The position numbers and the translations under genes are program-made. Below are positions 1-5,196 of a DNA stretch of 7,983 nucleotides, one piece after another. How positions within the stretch are numbered: position 1 is the stretch's first letter; each line of letters starts with the position of its first letter. The notes below the pieces were generated by a model, which saw only the letters and a program-made list of their open reading frames with translations, searched no databases and had not been told where the DNA came from. Source of the stretch: Syntrophomonadaceae bacterium (GTDB lineage: Bacteria > Bacillota > Syntrophomonadia > Syntrophomonadales > Syntrophomonadaceae); contig DUSB01000207.1 in the NCBI GenBank assembly GCA_012840625.1, positions 1 through 7,983 on the forward strand, given 5' to 3'.

Positions 1-171
1 GACGGTAAATTCTATATACCAGCTAAGATCTTGATCCTGTTTTGGCCGGACTATGTCCGGCTTTTTTGCTGTTCTCTTTTCTACATCCCTGTTCAGGTAA
101 TAGAATAAAGACCCCAGGAAAATGATGAGTACGGCCAGAGGAATTAATAAAAGCTTCTTGTTTTCCAGCAT
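1..171 (-). CDS. Partial membrane-anchored protein of unknown function (N-terminus only)
   Basis: This frame is open from an ATG at 171 to the left edge of the window, so only the first 57 residues are visible. The start is supported by a GGAGGT ribosome binding site (plus-strand 178-183) six bases upstream. The protein begins with a short basic stretch (MLENKK), then a hydrophobic segment at about residues 7-26 that looks like a single membrane anchor or uncleaved signal. A charged, lysine-rich linker and the start of a possible extracytoplasmic domain (around LSWYIEFTV) follow. I do not recognise the family from this fragment. It is divergent from the thioesterase gene and separated from it by about 175 bases. 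One oddity is that a plus-strand terminator-like hairpin (45-67) lies inside the coding sequence. The anchor-like N-terminus and good ribosome binding site make a real gene likely, but the product cannot be named. Confidence 0.7.
   Translation of the reverse strand, partial: MLENKKLLLIPLAVLIIFLGSLFYYLNRDVEKRTAKKPDIVRPKQDQDLSWYIEFTV
45..67 (+). terminator. Terminator-like hairpin with T-tract, inside the left-edge gene
   Basis: A perfect 7-bp stem (GCCGGAC at 45-51 and GTCCGGC at 55-61) has a TAT loop and is followed directly by six T residues (62-67). This is the form of an intrinsic terminator for transcription from the left on the plus strand. Read on the minus strand the hairpin has no T-tract, so it should not stop the minus-strand gene that contains it. 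It may terminate a convergent plus-strand gene ending just left of the window. No such gene is visible, so the role is inferred. Confidence 0.5.
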
Positions 172-199
172 AACCAGACCTCCAGCTTAGAAAATTTGT

Positions 200-205
200 A
201 TTATA
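200..205 (-). promoter_or_regulatory. Candidate -10 element for the left-edge minus-strand gene
   Basis: The minus strand carries a perfect TATAAT at 205-200. It is placed so that transcription would begin near 193, about ten bases before the GGAGGT ribosome binding site. No good TTGACA-like -35 element is seen 16 to 18 bases upstream, so this is a position-based suggestion only. Confidence 0.35.
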
Positions 206-302
206 GCTTGTACCGTGATGGTTTTATTTATTCGACTAAAAAGCTCTTGTTGCCTTTAAAGTAATGTATAACTATTTGTTATGAAACAGTTGCATGTGGT
301 TA

Positions 303-311
303 TGTTATAAT
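303..311 (+). promoter_or_regulatory. Extended -10 promoter for the thioesterase gene
   Basis: The motif TGTTATAAT at 303-311 is a consensus extended -10 element (TGn followed by TATAAT at 306-311). Transcription would start near 318, about 15 bases before the ribosome binding site at 333-338. The -35 region is poor, as is usual for extended -10 promoters. Its position also rules out the upstream ATG at 294 as the start of the thioesterase, because that codon would lie before the transcript begins. Confidence 0.6.
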
Positions 312-332
312 ATCATTAATTTAGACCGAAAC

Positions 333-338
333 AGGAGG
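333..338 (+). promoter_or_regulatory. Ribosome binding site deciding a GTG start
   Basis: AGGAGG lies nine bases before the GTG at 348. The ATG at 343 is closer but in another frame and meets no recognisable protein. This site therefore sets the thioesterase start at GTG 348. Confidence 0.75.
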
Positions 339-347
339 ATTTATGTT

Positions 348-770
348 GTGGAGAAACTATCTGATCCCGGCTTAATTCAGTATATTTACGATACAGTAGA
401 AAAAACTGCCTTTTATCAATTAGTGGGGCTACAGCTGCAATCCATTGCAAAAGGAGAAGCAGTTTTTACCCTGCAAACGGATGAGAGGCATACCAACCCG
501 GCCTCCTTAATTCACGGGGGTATTATTATGGCTATGGCCGATGCGGCGATGGGAAATGCGATTCGCAGTCTGGGAGTCATGGGGGTAACGGTGGATTGTT
601 CGACCGCCTTTCTAGCTGCAGCGCCAGTGGGAAGTTTGCTGGAAGCCAGAGGCAGGGTATTAAAACAGGGTAAAAATATGATCTTTGCAGAAGCTTATGT
701 CTATTCAGGGGAGCAATTAGTTGGACATTGTAAGGCAAGCTTTTTTAATACCGGACCTTTACAGTATTAA
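348..770 (+). CDS. PaaI-family hotdog-fold acyl-CoA thioesterase
   Basis: This encodes a 140-residue protein of the PaaI/HGG hotdog thioesterase family, which hydrolyses acyl- or aryl-CoA thioesters in the cytoplasm as a homo-oligomer. The family signature is visible as N50-P51 followed by I55-H56-G57-G58 and D65 in a helix (MADAAMGNA), with the typical later strands around VTVDCSTAFLAAAP and GRVLKQGKNMIFAEAYV. The length is normal for the family. The frame could be extended to an ATG at 294, but the extended -10 promoter and the AGGAGG at 333-338 favour GTG 348. The next gene begins 15 bases after the stop, so the two are very likely co-transcribed. The substrate cannot be read from the sequence. 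Phenylacetate-pathway neighbours are absent, so a general housekeeping or salvage thioesterase role is more likely than true phenylacetate degradation. Confidence 0.88.
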   Translation: MEKLSDPGLIQYIYDTVEKTAFYQLVGLQLQSIAKGEAVFTLQTDERHTNPASLIHGGIIMAMADAAMGNAIRSLGVMGVTVDCSTAFLAAAPVGSLLEARGRVLKQGKNMIFAEAYVYSGEQLVGHCKASFFNTGPLQY

Positions 771-785
771 GCAGGAGGGTAGAAC

Positions 786-1070
786 TTGAGTAAGTCTTTT
801 TTACAGATGGATCAATATAATCTGTTTACTTTTGTATCCGCCTCTCATGCCTTGAAAGCAGAGCGGGTGTTAAAAGATGAAGGCATGGATTTCATCATGA
901 TTCCCACTTTGCGAGAGATATCTGCTAGCTGCGGTTTGTCGGTTAAGGTGGCTCCGGATGATTTTAATTCCTGTTTACAGGTTCTCAAGCAAAACCGCGT
1001 GCAGATGAACGGCATTTATTACGTACAGAAGGATCGAGGCAAAAACAGGATCCAGAAAATCGAAATCTAA
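786..1070 (+). CDS. DUF3343 domain protein (putative Se/S carrier-like)
   Basis: This 94-residue soluble protein matches the DUF3343 family, small proteins described as putative selenium or sulfur carrier-like and common in Clostridia. The hallmarks are an N-terminal strand and helix (YNLFTFVSASHALKAERVL), P40 with R43 and E44-I45-S46, and the S48-C49-G50 motif, where the cysteine is the presumed reactive residue. The TTG start at 786 is chosen because AGGAGG lies seven bases upstream (773-778). An in-frame ATG at 807 lacks such a site but would retain the whole domain. The gene lies 15 bases downstream of the thioesterase and is followed by a hairpin at 1085-1112, so it is probably the last gene of a two-gene operon. 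The biochemical role of the family is not firmly established, and no selenium genes are visible nearby. Confidence 0.85.
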   Translation: MSKSFLQMDQYNLFTFVSASHALKAERVLKDEGMDFIMIPTLREISASCGLSVKVAPDDFNSCLQVLKQNRVQMNGIYYVQKDRGKNRIQKIEI

Positions 1071-1082
1071 GTTATAATAAAA

Positions 1083-1114
1083 GAGCCCGCTGTTTTAATA
1101 ATAACGGCGGGCTT
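1083..1114 (+). terminator. GC-rich hairpin ending the thioesterase/DUF3343 operon
   Basis: A ten-pair stem (GCCCGCTGTT at 1085-1094 with AACGGCGGGC at 1103-1112, including one G-T pair) closes an eight-base A/T-rich loop. On the plus strand the following bases (TTATCCTTATCT) form only a broken T-tract, so termination may be incomplete. On the minus strand the hairpin is followed by TCTTTTATT, a slightly better tail, but no minus-strand gene ends here. Confidence 0.6.
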
Positions 1115-1155
1115 ATCCTTATCTGGAGGAAATAGGGTGAATAGGAAGGAACATA

Positions 1156-3219
1156 ATGAATTCATTGGAAAAGCAAATAGAAGATATTTTTTCTCCGCAG
1201 GGGATACTGGTCCAGCAGATGCCCGGTTTTCAATACCGTAAGGAACAGCATACTATGGCGCGGGGTATTACCCGGGTTTTTCAGGAGGATGCCTTCCTGG
1301 TTGCAGAAGCAGGTACGGGGATAGGAAAAAGCTATGCCTATCTGGTCCCGGCCATTTTATGGGCCCGGCAGGAGGGAAGCAAAGTGGTCATCTCCACGCG
1401 TACTCGTGCTCTGCAGGGACAGATCGTGGATCATGATTTGCCGGAGTTAGCAAAGATTTTGAATCAGCCTTTTCGCTACATGGAGGCCAAGGGGCGGGAA
1501 AACTATCTGTGCTGGAATAAATACATGAATATTCTGGCCGGACGGCGAGAACTGGAAGACGAGGCTCTGGATTTTTTCCAGGCGGTTTTAACCTGGGCAG
1601 AAAGCACCGATACGGGAGATCGCAAAGAACTTTCTTTACCTGGTGATAAGATGAAGTACTGGCCGATCCTGGCGGCTGATCGCCACCAATGTCTTCGTGA
1701 TCTCTGTCCTTACCGCGATAAATGTTTCCGGCTCAAAATGCTTAAACAGTTGGAAAAGGCCGATCTGATTGTAAGCAACCACGCTCTGCTCTTATCGGAT
1801 CTGCAGATGGATCATAGTATCCTGCCGCAGTATGAGCATCTTATCATCGATGAAGCCCATACCTTTATCCGTGTCAGTTTTGAACAGCTGTCCAGGCGCT
1901 TTGCTTATCAGGAGCTGCAGCGGATCTTACGAGCGCTCTTTCATAAAGAACGGCAGGTAAGCAAGGGTTTCTTAATGCATCTGTATGCAGTTTATCCTAA
2001 CTACAAGTCTATGCTGGATGAAATTCGCAGCTATATGGAACAGATTAACGCTTTAAGTGCAAGTTATTTTAATATTTTAGATGGTGCTATGCGAAAAGCC
2101 GGGGAACAGAGCAATACTTATGTATTAACGGCTCAGGATATGGAGGCGGAATGGTTTTATAAAGTGTTTGATCTGTATCTGGAATGGCAGCAGACTATGC
2201 ATGCCCTTCTTTATAAAATGAATGTTCTGGTTAAAGAATTGGATGGAGAAGAAGATGGTGTGCAATTAGAAAATTTTAGAGAGGTATTGCAGGAAATAAG
2301 TGATACCGTTTTCAGTATCATGGAAGAGGATCTTCAGGCTCATGACCGGGTGGTATGGATCGAATGGTATCAGGGACAGGCAGCTGCTGTTTGTTCTGCC
2401 AGCATTTTTTCCGGGGAAAACCTGGCGGAGAAGCTTTACTCCCAGCTGCGTTCTCTGGTAATGGTTTCAGCCACGTTGGCAGTGAATCGGAGCTTCGATA
2501 ATTTTATTCAGCGTAGTGGACTGCAACCCTATGCTGATGAAGAACGGGTGCTTACTTTGCTGGAGGATTCTCCTTTTGATTTCGAGCGGCAGGCGCGGCT
2601 TTTTGTGGTTGAAGATATGCCTGATCCAGGCCACAAACAATTTAATACCGAATTAATCAAGGTTTTACATGATGTTTTATTAAAGGCGGGTGAGCATACG
2701 CTGGTGCTCTTTACCTCCCGCAAGCAAATGCTGGAAGTAGCATCTATACTCAGACCAGCTCTGGAAAGCCAGGATATTCGCTTTCTGGTGCAAAATGAGG
2801 ATGGTGATTTTGATACGGTTATGGCAGAATTTAAAAAATCCTCCCCGGCAGTATTATTTGGGCTGGAAACATTTTGGGAAGGGATTGATCTTAAAGGAGA
2901 TGAGCTCACCTGTTTAGTGATAGTGAAGCTCCCTTTTCGTTCTCCCCAGGAGCCCTTTTCCAGTGCTTGGGATCGCTATTACCGTTTACAGGGTAAGAAT
3001 AGTTTTCAGCATTTTATGCTGCCGGATACTGCAGTCCGATTTAAGCAGGGGATAGGAAGACTAATTCGCAGTGAGGAGGATCGGGGGGCTATTATTGTAC
3101 TGGATTCTCGACTGGTCAGGAAAAAATATGGCCGGGTTTTGCAAAACAGTATTCCTATCAAGGAGATTATCAGGGTGGGCAAGCAGGAGCTTTCTACCTG
3201 CCTGGAACCATGGCTCTAG
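1156..3219 (+). CDS. DinG/YoaA-type ATP-dependent DNA helicase with Fe-S cysteines
   Basis: This 687-residue protein is a superfamily 2 helicase of the XPD/DinG group, 5'-to-3' DNA helicases that unwind forked or R-loop structures in repair. Motifs in order are a Q-like region at 25-34, Walker A AGTGIGKS at 52-59, motif Ia VVISTRTRALQGQ at 77-89, DEAH at 232-235, VSATL at 437-441, FWEGIDLKGD at 573-582 and the motif VI arginine finger region QGIGRLIR at 631-638. Four cysteines (C119, C179, C184, C190) show the C-x59-C-x4-C-x5-C spacing of the 4Fe-4S cluster in DinG/XPD. The N-terminal DnaQ-like exonuclease domain found in many Firmicute DinG proteins is absent. The ATG at 1156 has an AAGGA site five bases upstream. 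It follows the operon-ending hairpin closely, so it uses read-through or a nearby promoter. A perfect TATAAT at 1073-1078 lacks a -35. Function is confident, but the exact dinG or yoaA name is not. Confidence 0.93.
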   Translation: MNSLEKQIEDIFSPQGILVQQMPGFQYRKEQHTMARGITRVFQEDAFLVAEAGTGIGKSYAYLVPAILWARQEGSKVVISTRTRALQGQIVDHDLPELAKILNQPFRYMEAKGRENYLCWNKYMNILAGRRELEDEALDFFQAVLTWAESTDTGDRKELSLPGDKMKYWPILAADRHQCLRDLCPYRDKCFRLKMLKQLEKADLIVSNHALLLSDLQMDHSILPQYEHLIIDEAHTFIRVSFEQLSRRFAYQELQRILRALFHKERQVSKGFLMHLYAVYPNYKSMLDEIRSYMEQINALSASYFNILDGAMRKAGEQSNTYVLTAQDMEAEWFYKVFDLYLEWQQTMHALLYKMNVLVKELDGEEDGVQLENFREVLQEISDTVFSIMEEDLQAHDRVVWIEWYQGQAAAVCSASIFSGENLAEKLYSQLRSLVMVSATLAVNRSFDNFIQRSGLQPYADEERVLTLLEDSPFDFERQARLFVVEDMPDPGHKQFNTELIKVLHDVLLKAGEHTLVLFTSRKQMLEVASILRPALESQDIRFLVQNEDGDFDTVMAEFKKSSPAVLFGLETFWEGIDLKGDELTCLVIVKLPFRSPQEPFSSAWDRYYRLQGKNSFQHFMLPDTAVRFKQGIGRLIRSEEDRGAIIVLDSRLVRKKYGRVLQNSIPIKEIIRVGKQELSTCLEPWL

Positions 3220-3272
3220 ACTGCCGGCTTGTTATATTTTAATAGAAAGCAGCACCTTTTGTTCATCTCCAT

Positions 3273-3280
3273 CATATAAT
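3273..3280 (+). promoter_or_regulatory. Candidate sigma-E-like (or sigma-A) -10 element before the SpoVM-like gene
   Basis: CATATAAT at 3273-3280 differs by one base from the Bacillus sigma-E -10 consensus CATACAAT and also contains the sigma-A hexamer TATAAT. The start of transcription would fall near 3287, just before the ribosome binding site. No convincing -35 of either class is seen. The suggestion leans on knowledge that spoVM in Bacillus subtilis is transcribed in the mother cell under sigma-E. Confidence 0.3.
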
Positions 3281-3314
3281 AACGTAAGTTGAGAGGATGG
3301 AAAGGGTGAACAAG

Positions 3315-3380
3315 GTGAAGGTCTATTATTTTCGTATTCCTGGCTTTGTTAGAAACTTTTTACTTAAGTACTGGGGCTAA
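3315..3380 (+). CDS. spoVM: SpoVM-like sporulation micro-peptide
   Basis: This frame gives a 21-residue peptide that starts MKVYYFRIPGF. SpoVM of Bacillus subtilis (26 aa, starting MKFYTIKLPKF) has K2, Y4, P9 and F11 in the same places, with conservative matches at residues 3, 6, 7, 8 and 12 and a glycine at 21. SpoVM is an amphipathic helix that binds the convex forespore membrane, anchors the coat ATPase SpoIVA and inhibits FtsH. This candidate is likewise short, basic and hydrophobic. The GTG at 3315 matches the family register and has AAAGG nine bases upstream. GTG 3306 (24 codons, with GAGG nine bases upstream) is a reasonable alternative. The frame is followed by a terminator hairpin at 3397-3414, which supports an independent transcript. 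The peptide is five residues shorter than the Bacillus one, mainly at the C-terminus. The similarity is judged by eye over a very short sequence, so the name is tentative. Confidence 0.62.
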   Translation: MKVYYFRIPGFVRNFLLKYWG

Positions 3381-3396
3381 TCCGTACTGCGTAATC

Positions 3397-3414
3397 AGGG
3401 GTTCTCCCCTTTTT
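3397..3414 (+). terminator. Intrinsic terminator after the SpoVM-like gene
   Basis: A five-pair GC-rich stem (AGGGG at 3397-3401 and CCCCT at 3406-3410) with a TTCT loop runs into a T-tract that ends at 3414. Read on the minus strand it has no T-tract, so it serves the plus-strand transcript and separates it from the convergent minus-strand gene that ends at 3421. Confidence 0.65.
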
Positions 3415-3420
3415 GCGCTT

Positions 3421-3792
3421 TTATAGTTCGGACAGGCCAATACCCAAAATACCACCTGCTCCCCCGGAGACTAGGCACAGAGCCAGATTGGTGAGCAGGG
3501 TTTTGATATCAATGTAATTGGGATCGACTATAAGGCTCAGAATAAGCAGAAATGTAAAGAATAATACCCCCATACTGAAGCCGTGAATCAATCCTTTACT
3601 GGCATATCGTTTACTGACATAGCATCCTCCCATAAAAACACTGACAACCAGGGTAATCTTGGCCATGGCATACAGGGCACTTCCCTTCAGCCCGGTAAAG
3701 CACAGCAGTGCAGCAAACAATACGGACAAAAGCAGAGCAATGAGCAGTGAGTAAAAAAGTGCTTTTAATTCAATGGGTAGTTTTGCAAGCAC
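3421..3792 (-). CDS. TIGR04086/YrzE-like four-helix membrane protein
   Basis: The 123-residue product matches the TIGR04086 (YrzE-like) family of small Firmicute membrane proteins of unknown function. Four hydrophobic segments are visible at about residues 11-33, 39-59, 67-89 and 97-120. The most family-like stretch is V52-F53-M54-G55-G56, then S60-K61-R62 and S65-K66-G67-L68-I69-H70-G71 between helices two and three. The reading frame is open upstream to an ATG at 3921 (166 codons), but that extension crosses the inverted repeat at 3876-3918. A perfect AGGAGG (plus-strand 3801-3806) sits eight bases before GTG 3792, which also gives the usual family length. It lies downstream of yjbQ on the same strand with a 135-base gap and converges on the SpoVM-like gene. 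The function of the family is unknown. The family call is fairly firm, and the start is well supported. Confidence 0.8.
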   Translation of the reverse strand: MLAKLPIELKALFYSLLIALLLSVLFAALLCFTGLKGSALYAMAKITLVVSVFMGGCYVSKRYASKGLIHGFSMGVLFFTFLLILSLIVDPNYIDIKTLLTNLALCLVSGGAGGILGIGLSEL

Positions 3793-3800
3793 AAGCAACA

Positions 3801-3806
3801 CCTCCT
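3801..3806 (-). promoter_or_regulatory. Ribosome binding site deciding an internal GTG start
   Basis: The minus strand reads AGGAGG here, eight bases before GTG 3792. It indicates that the 43 codons open upstream of it are untranslated leader and repeat rather than protein. Confidence 0.75.
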
Positions 3807-3875
3807 CATTGTGAGGATATGCGCCAGCTGGCAGGATTATGAATAGAAAAATAGCTGCTTGCCAGATTGTGTGCT

Positions 3876-3918
3876 TCATTCCGGGCGCAGCCTGTTTTCC
3901 AGGCTGTGCCCGGAATGA
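3876..3918. repeat. Near-perfect inverted repeat with 19-base arms
   Basis: The left arm TCATTCCGGGCGCAGCCTG (3876-3894) and right arm CAGGCTGTGCCCGGAATGA (3900-3918) are reverse complements apart from one position (3887/3907), separated by TTTTC. In a plus-strand RNA the odd pair is a G-U wobble, so the hairpin is fully paired. In a minus-strand RNA it is a C-A mismatch. There is no T-tract after it in the minus direction, so it does not look like a simple terminator for yjbQ, whose stop codon lies nine bases away. It resembles a REP-like or short palindromic mobile repeat, but no second copy is present in this window. Confidence 0.85.
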
Positions 3919-3927
3919 CATAGATGC

Positions 3928-4317
3928 TTACAAGAGCTGAATATAAACCTGCCGCTGGCGAGGGCCATCAAATTCCGCCAGGTATATACCCTGCCAGGTG
4001 CCAAGCTGCAAAGAACCTTGATCAATGATCACGGTTACTGAACTGCCCAGCAGGCTGGCTTTTATATGGGCATGAGAATTTCCCTCCCGATGCCGAAAGG
4101 CTTGATCAGCAGGCACCATGCGTTCCAAACCCATAGACATGTCATGGTGTACATCAGGATCAGCGTTTTCATTAATTGTAATACCGGCGGTGGTGTGGGG
4201 GACAAAAATCGTGCAAAGACGGGCCTCCTTACCATGCTGATGAACAATCTCCTTTATTATAGCGGTGATATCAATCCACTCAGTTTCCTTTTGGGTGCGA
4301 ATGGTTCTTTTATACAT
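3928..4317 (-). CDS. yjbQ: YjbQ/UPF0047 family protein (secondary thiamine-phosphate synthase-like)
   Basis: This 129-residue cytoplasmic protein is a full-length member of the UPF0047/YjbQ family. Diagnostic parts are VPHTTAGITINENADPDV at 39-56, H76-R77-E78-G79-N80 with H82 and H84 (likely metal ligands together with H41), and the C-terminal signature G101...L105-G106-T107-W108-Q109-G110 followed by E115-F116-D117-G118-P119-R120. Family members can show weak thiamine-phosphate synthase activity when overproduced, hence the common product name, but the physiological role is not settled. The ATG at 4317 has GGAGGG seven bases upstream (plus-strand 4325-4330). It is divergent from the ZIP transporter gene and is followed on the same strand by the YrzE-like gene. 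No thiamine biosynthesis genes are nearby, so a thiamine role gains no support from context. Confidence 0.92.
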   Translation of the reverse strand: MYKRTIRTQKETEWIDITAIIKEIVHQHGKEARLCTIFVPHTTAGITINENADPDVHHDMSMGLERMVPADQAFRHREGNSHAHIKASLLGSSVTVIIDQGSLQLGTWQGIYLAEFDGPRQRQVYIQLL

Positions 4318-4359
4318 TTATACTCCCTCCATATTTTACTCTCTATTCTAAGCTATTTT

Positions 4360-4387
4360 TTGCTATTTTTTCCGGCTTGATCATAAA
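4360..4387 (+). promoter_or_regulatory. Weak sigma-A-like promoter candidate for the ZIP transporter gene
   Basis: TTGCTA at 4360-4365 and CATAAA at 4382-4387 are separated by 16 bases, each with four of six consensus positions. It lies in the divergent gap between yjbQ and the transporter and is only a modest match. I see no clear metal-regulator operator here. Confidence 0.25.
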
Positions 4388-4421
4388 CATATGACAGGGC
4401 AATTTTAGGGAGAGGATTGTT

Positions 4422-5126
4422 TTGAACAGTTTAGTATGGAGTGGATTGGCCGGGCTCTGTACAGCCCTGGGGGCATTTTTCTTATTTTTAAGAAAAAACT
4501 GGAGCAATAGGGATTTAGCGTTTTTCCTAGGTTTGGCCGCTGGGGTTATGGTAGCGGTGGTACTTTTCGATATGATGCCCTCAGCGCTTTTATTTACCGG
4601 GCAGGTTCTGGCTTTGCTGGGTATTGCTTTAGGAATCCTTTTGATGATCAGGGTAGGAATCTATCTCTTTCAGCCTGCATCAGCAACGAATAATTTACTT
4701 AATCTAGGCTACCTGATTATGCTGGGTATTGCCCTGCATGATCTTCCCGAGGGTATGGCGATTGCTTTTGGTGATGCACTCAAAGCACGTACTGGCATGG
4801 TAATTGCGCTGGGAATAGGCATTCATAACATCCCGGAAGGAATGGCGATTGCTGCACCTCTCATCATGGGGGGAATGAGCCGCGGCGATATTTTATTACG
4901 TACACTGCTGATAGGGTTGATCACACCGCTGGGAACCATTCTGGGTCACTGCCTAGTATTTTATCTACCGGCTCTCTTACCGTTTATGTTGGGTTTTGCT
5001 TCGGGTATCATGATTTATCTGGTAGTTTTTCAGCTTATGCCTCAGGCCCGGCAGTATGATCGCACATCCCGATGGCAAGGCTTTTGGCTGGGTATGCTTA
5101 TTATTTTTCTGGCTACGTTCATGTAA
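4422..5126 (+). CDS. ZIP-family divalent metal transporter
   Basis: The 234-residue product is a polytopic membrane protein of the ZIP (ZupT/GufA-like) family, which brings zinc and related divalent cations into the cytoplasm. About eight hydrophobic helices can be traced. The transport-site motifs are H106-D107-L108-P109-E110-G111 in one helix and H135-N136-I137-P138-E139-G140 in the next, with H176 further on. Between helices three and four the loop (about 83-95) is short and lacks the histidine-rich segment of many ZIPs. Some positions often acidic in the family differ: the late ELLPEA-like motif reads Q204-L-M-P-Q-A, and the early one reads D50-M-M-P-S-A. Either change could alter ion preference. 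The TTG start at 4422 has GAGAGG six bases upstream. The YdcZ-like gene follows 70 bases later on the same strand and may share the transcript. The specific metal cannot be assigned. Confidence 0.9.
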   Translation: MNSLVWSGLAGLCTALGAFFLFLRKNWSNRDLAFFLGLAAGVMVAVVLFDMMPSALLFTGQVLALLGIALGILLMIRVGIYLFQPASATNNLLNLGYLIMLGIALHDLPEGMAIAFGDALKARTGMVIALGIGIHNIPEGMAIAAPLIMGGMSRGDILLRTLLIGLITPLGTILGHCLVFYLPALLPFMLGFASGIMIYLVVFQLMPQARQYDRTSRWQGFWLGMLIIFLATFM

Positions 5127-5196
5127 GAGGGAACAGGATGTATAAGGCATGGTGCTTGTGAGGAAACTAATAAAAACGCAAGGGGTTTCAACAAGC

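Noticed and set aside
1..108. Plus-strand open frame from the left edge to a TAA at 106-108
   Set aside because: It would run through the terminator-like hairpin, and it has no family resemblance. The minus-strand frame has a proper start, ribosome binding site and membrane anchor.
294..347. Upstream ATG at 294 as the start of the thioesterase
   Set aside because: It lies before the extended -10 element and has no ribosome binding site, while GTG 348 has AGGAGG at nine bases.
1137..1241. GTG-initiated 34-codon frame overlapping the helicase start, with GGAGG seven bases upstream
   Set aside because: The ribosome binding site is good, but the product has no recognisable features and is out of frame with the helicase. 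It is probably chance, or at most affects helicase translation.
2529..2909. Minus-strand 126-codon frame inside the helicase gene
   Set aside because: It is serine-rich, has no family resemblance and lies wholly opposite conserved helicase motifs. It is a shadow of the real gene.
3071..3292. Plus-strand 73-codon frame overlapping the end of the helicase
   Set aside because: It reads helicase motif VI coding sequence in another frame and has no ribosome binding site or family match.
4062..4380. Frames on both strands overlapping yjbQ
   Set aside because: They overlap a full-length, motif-complete UPF0047 gene and have no support of their own.
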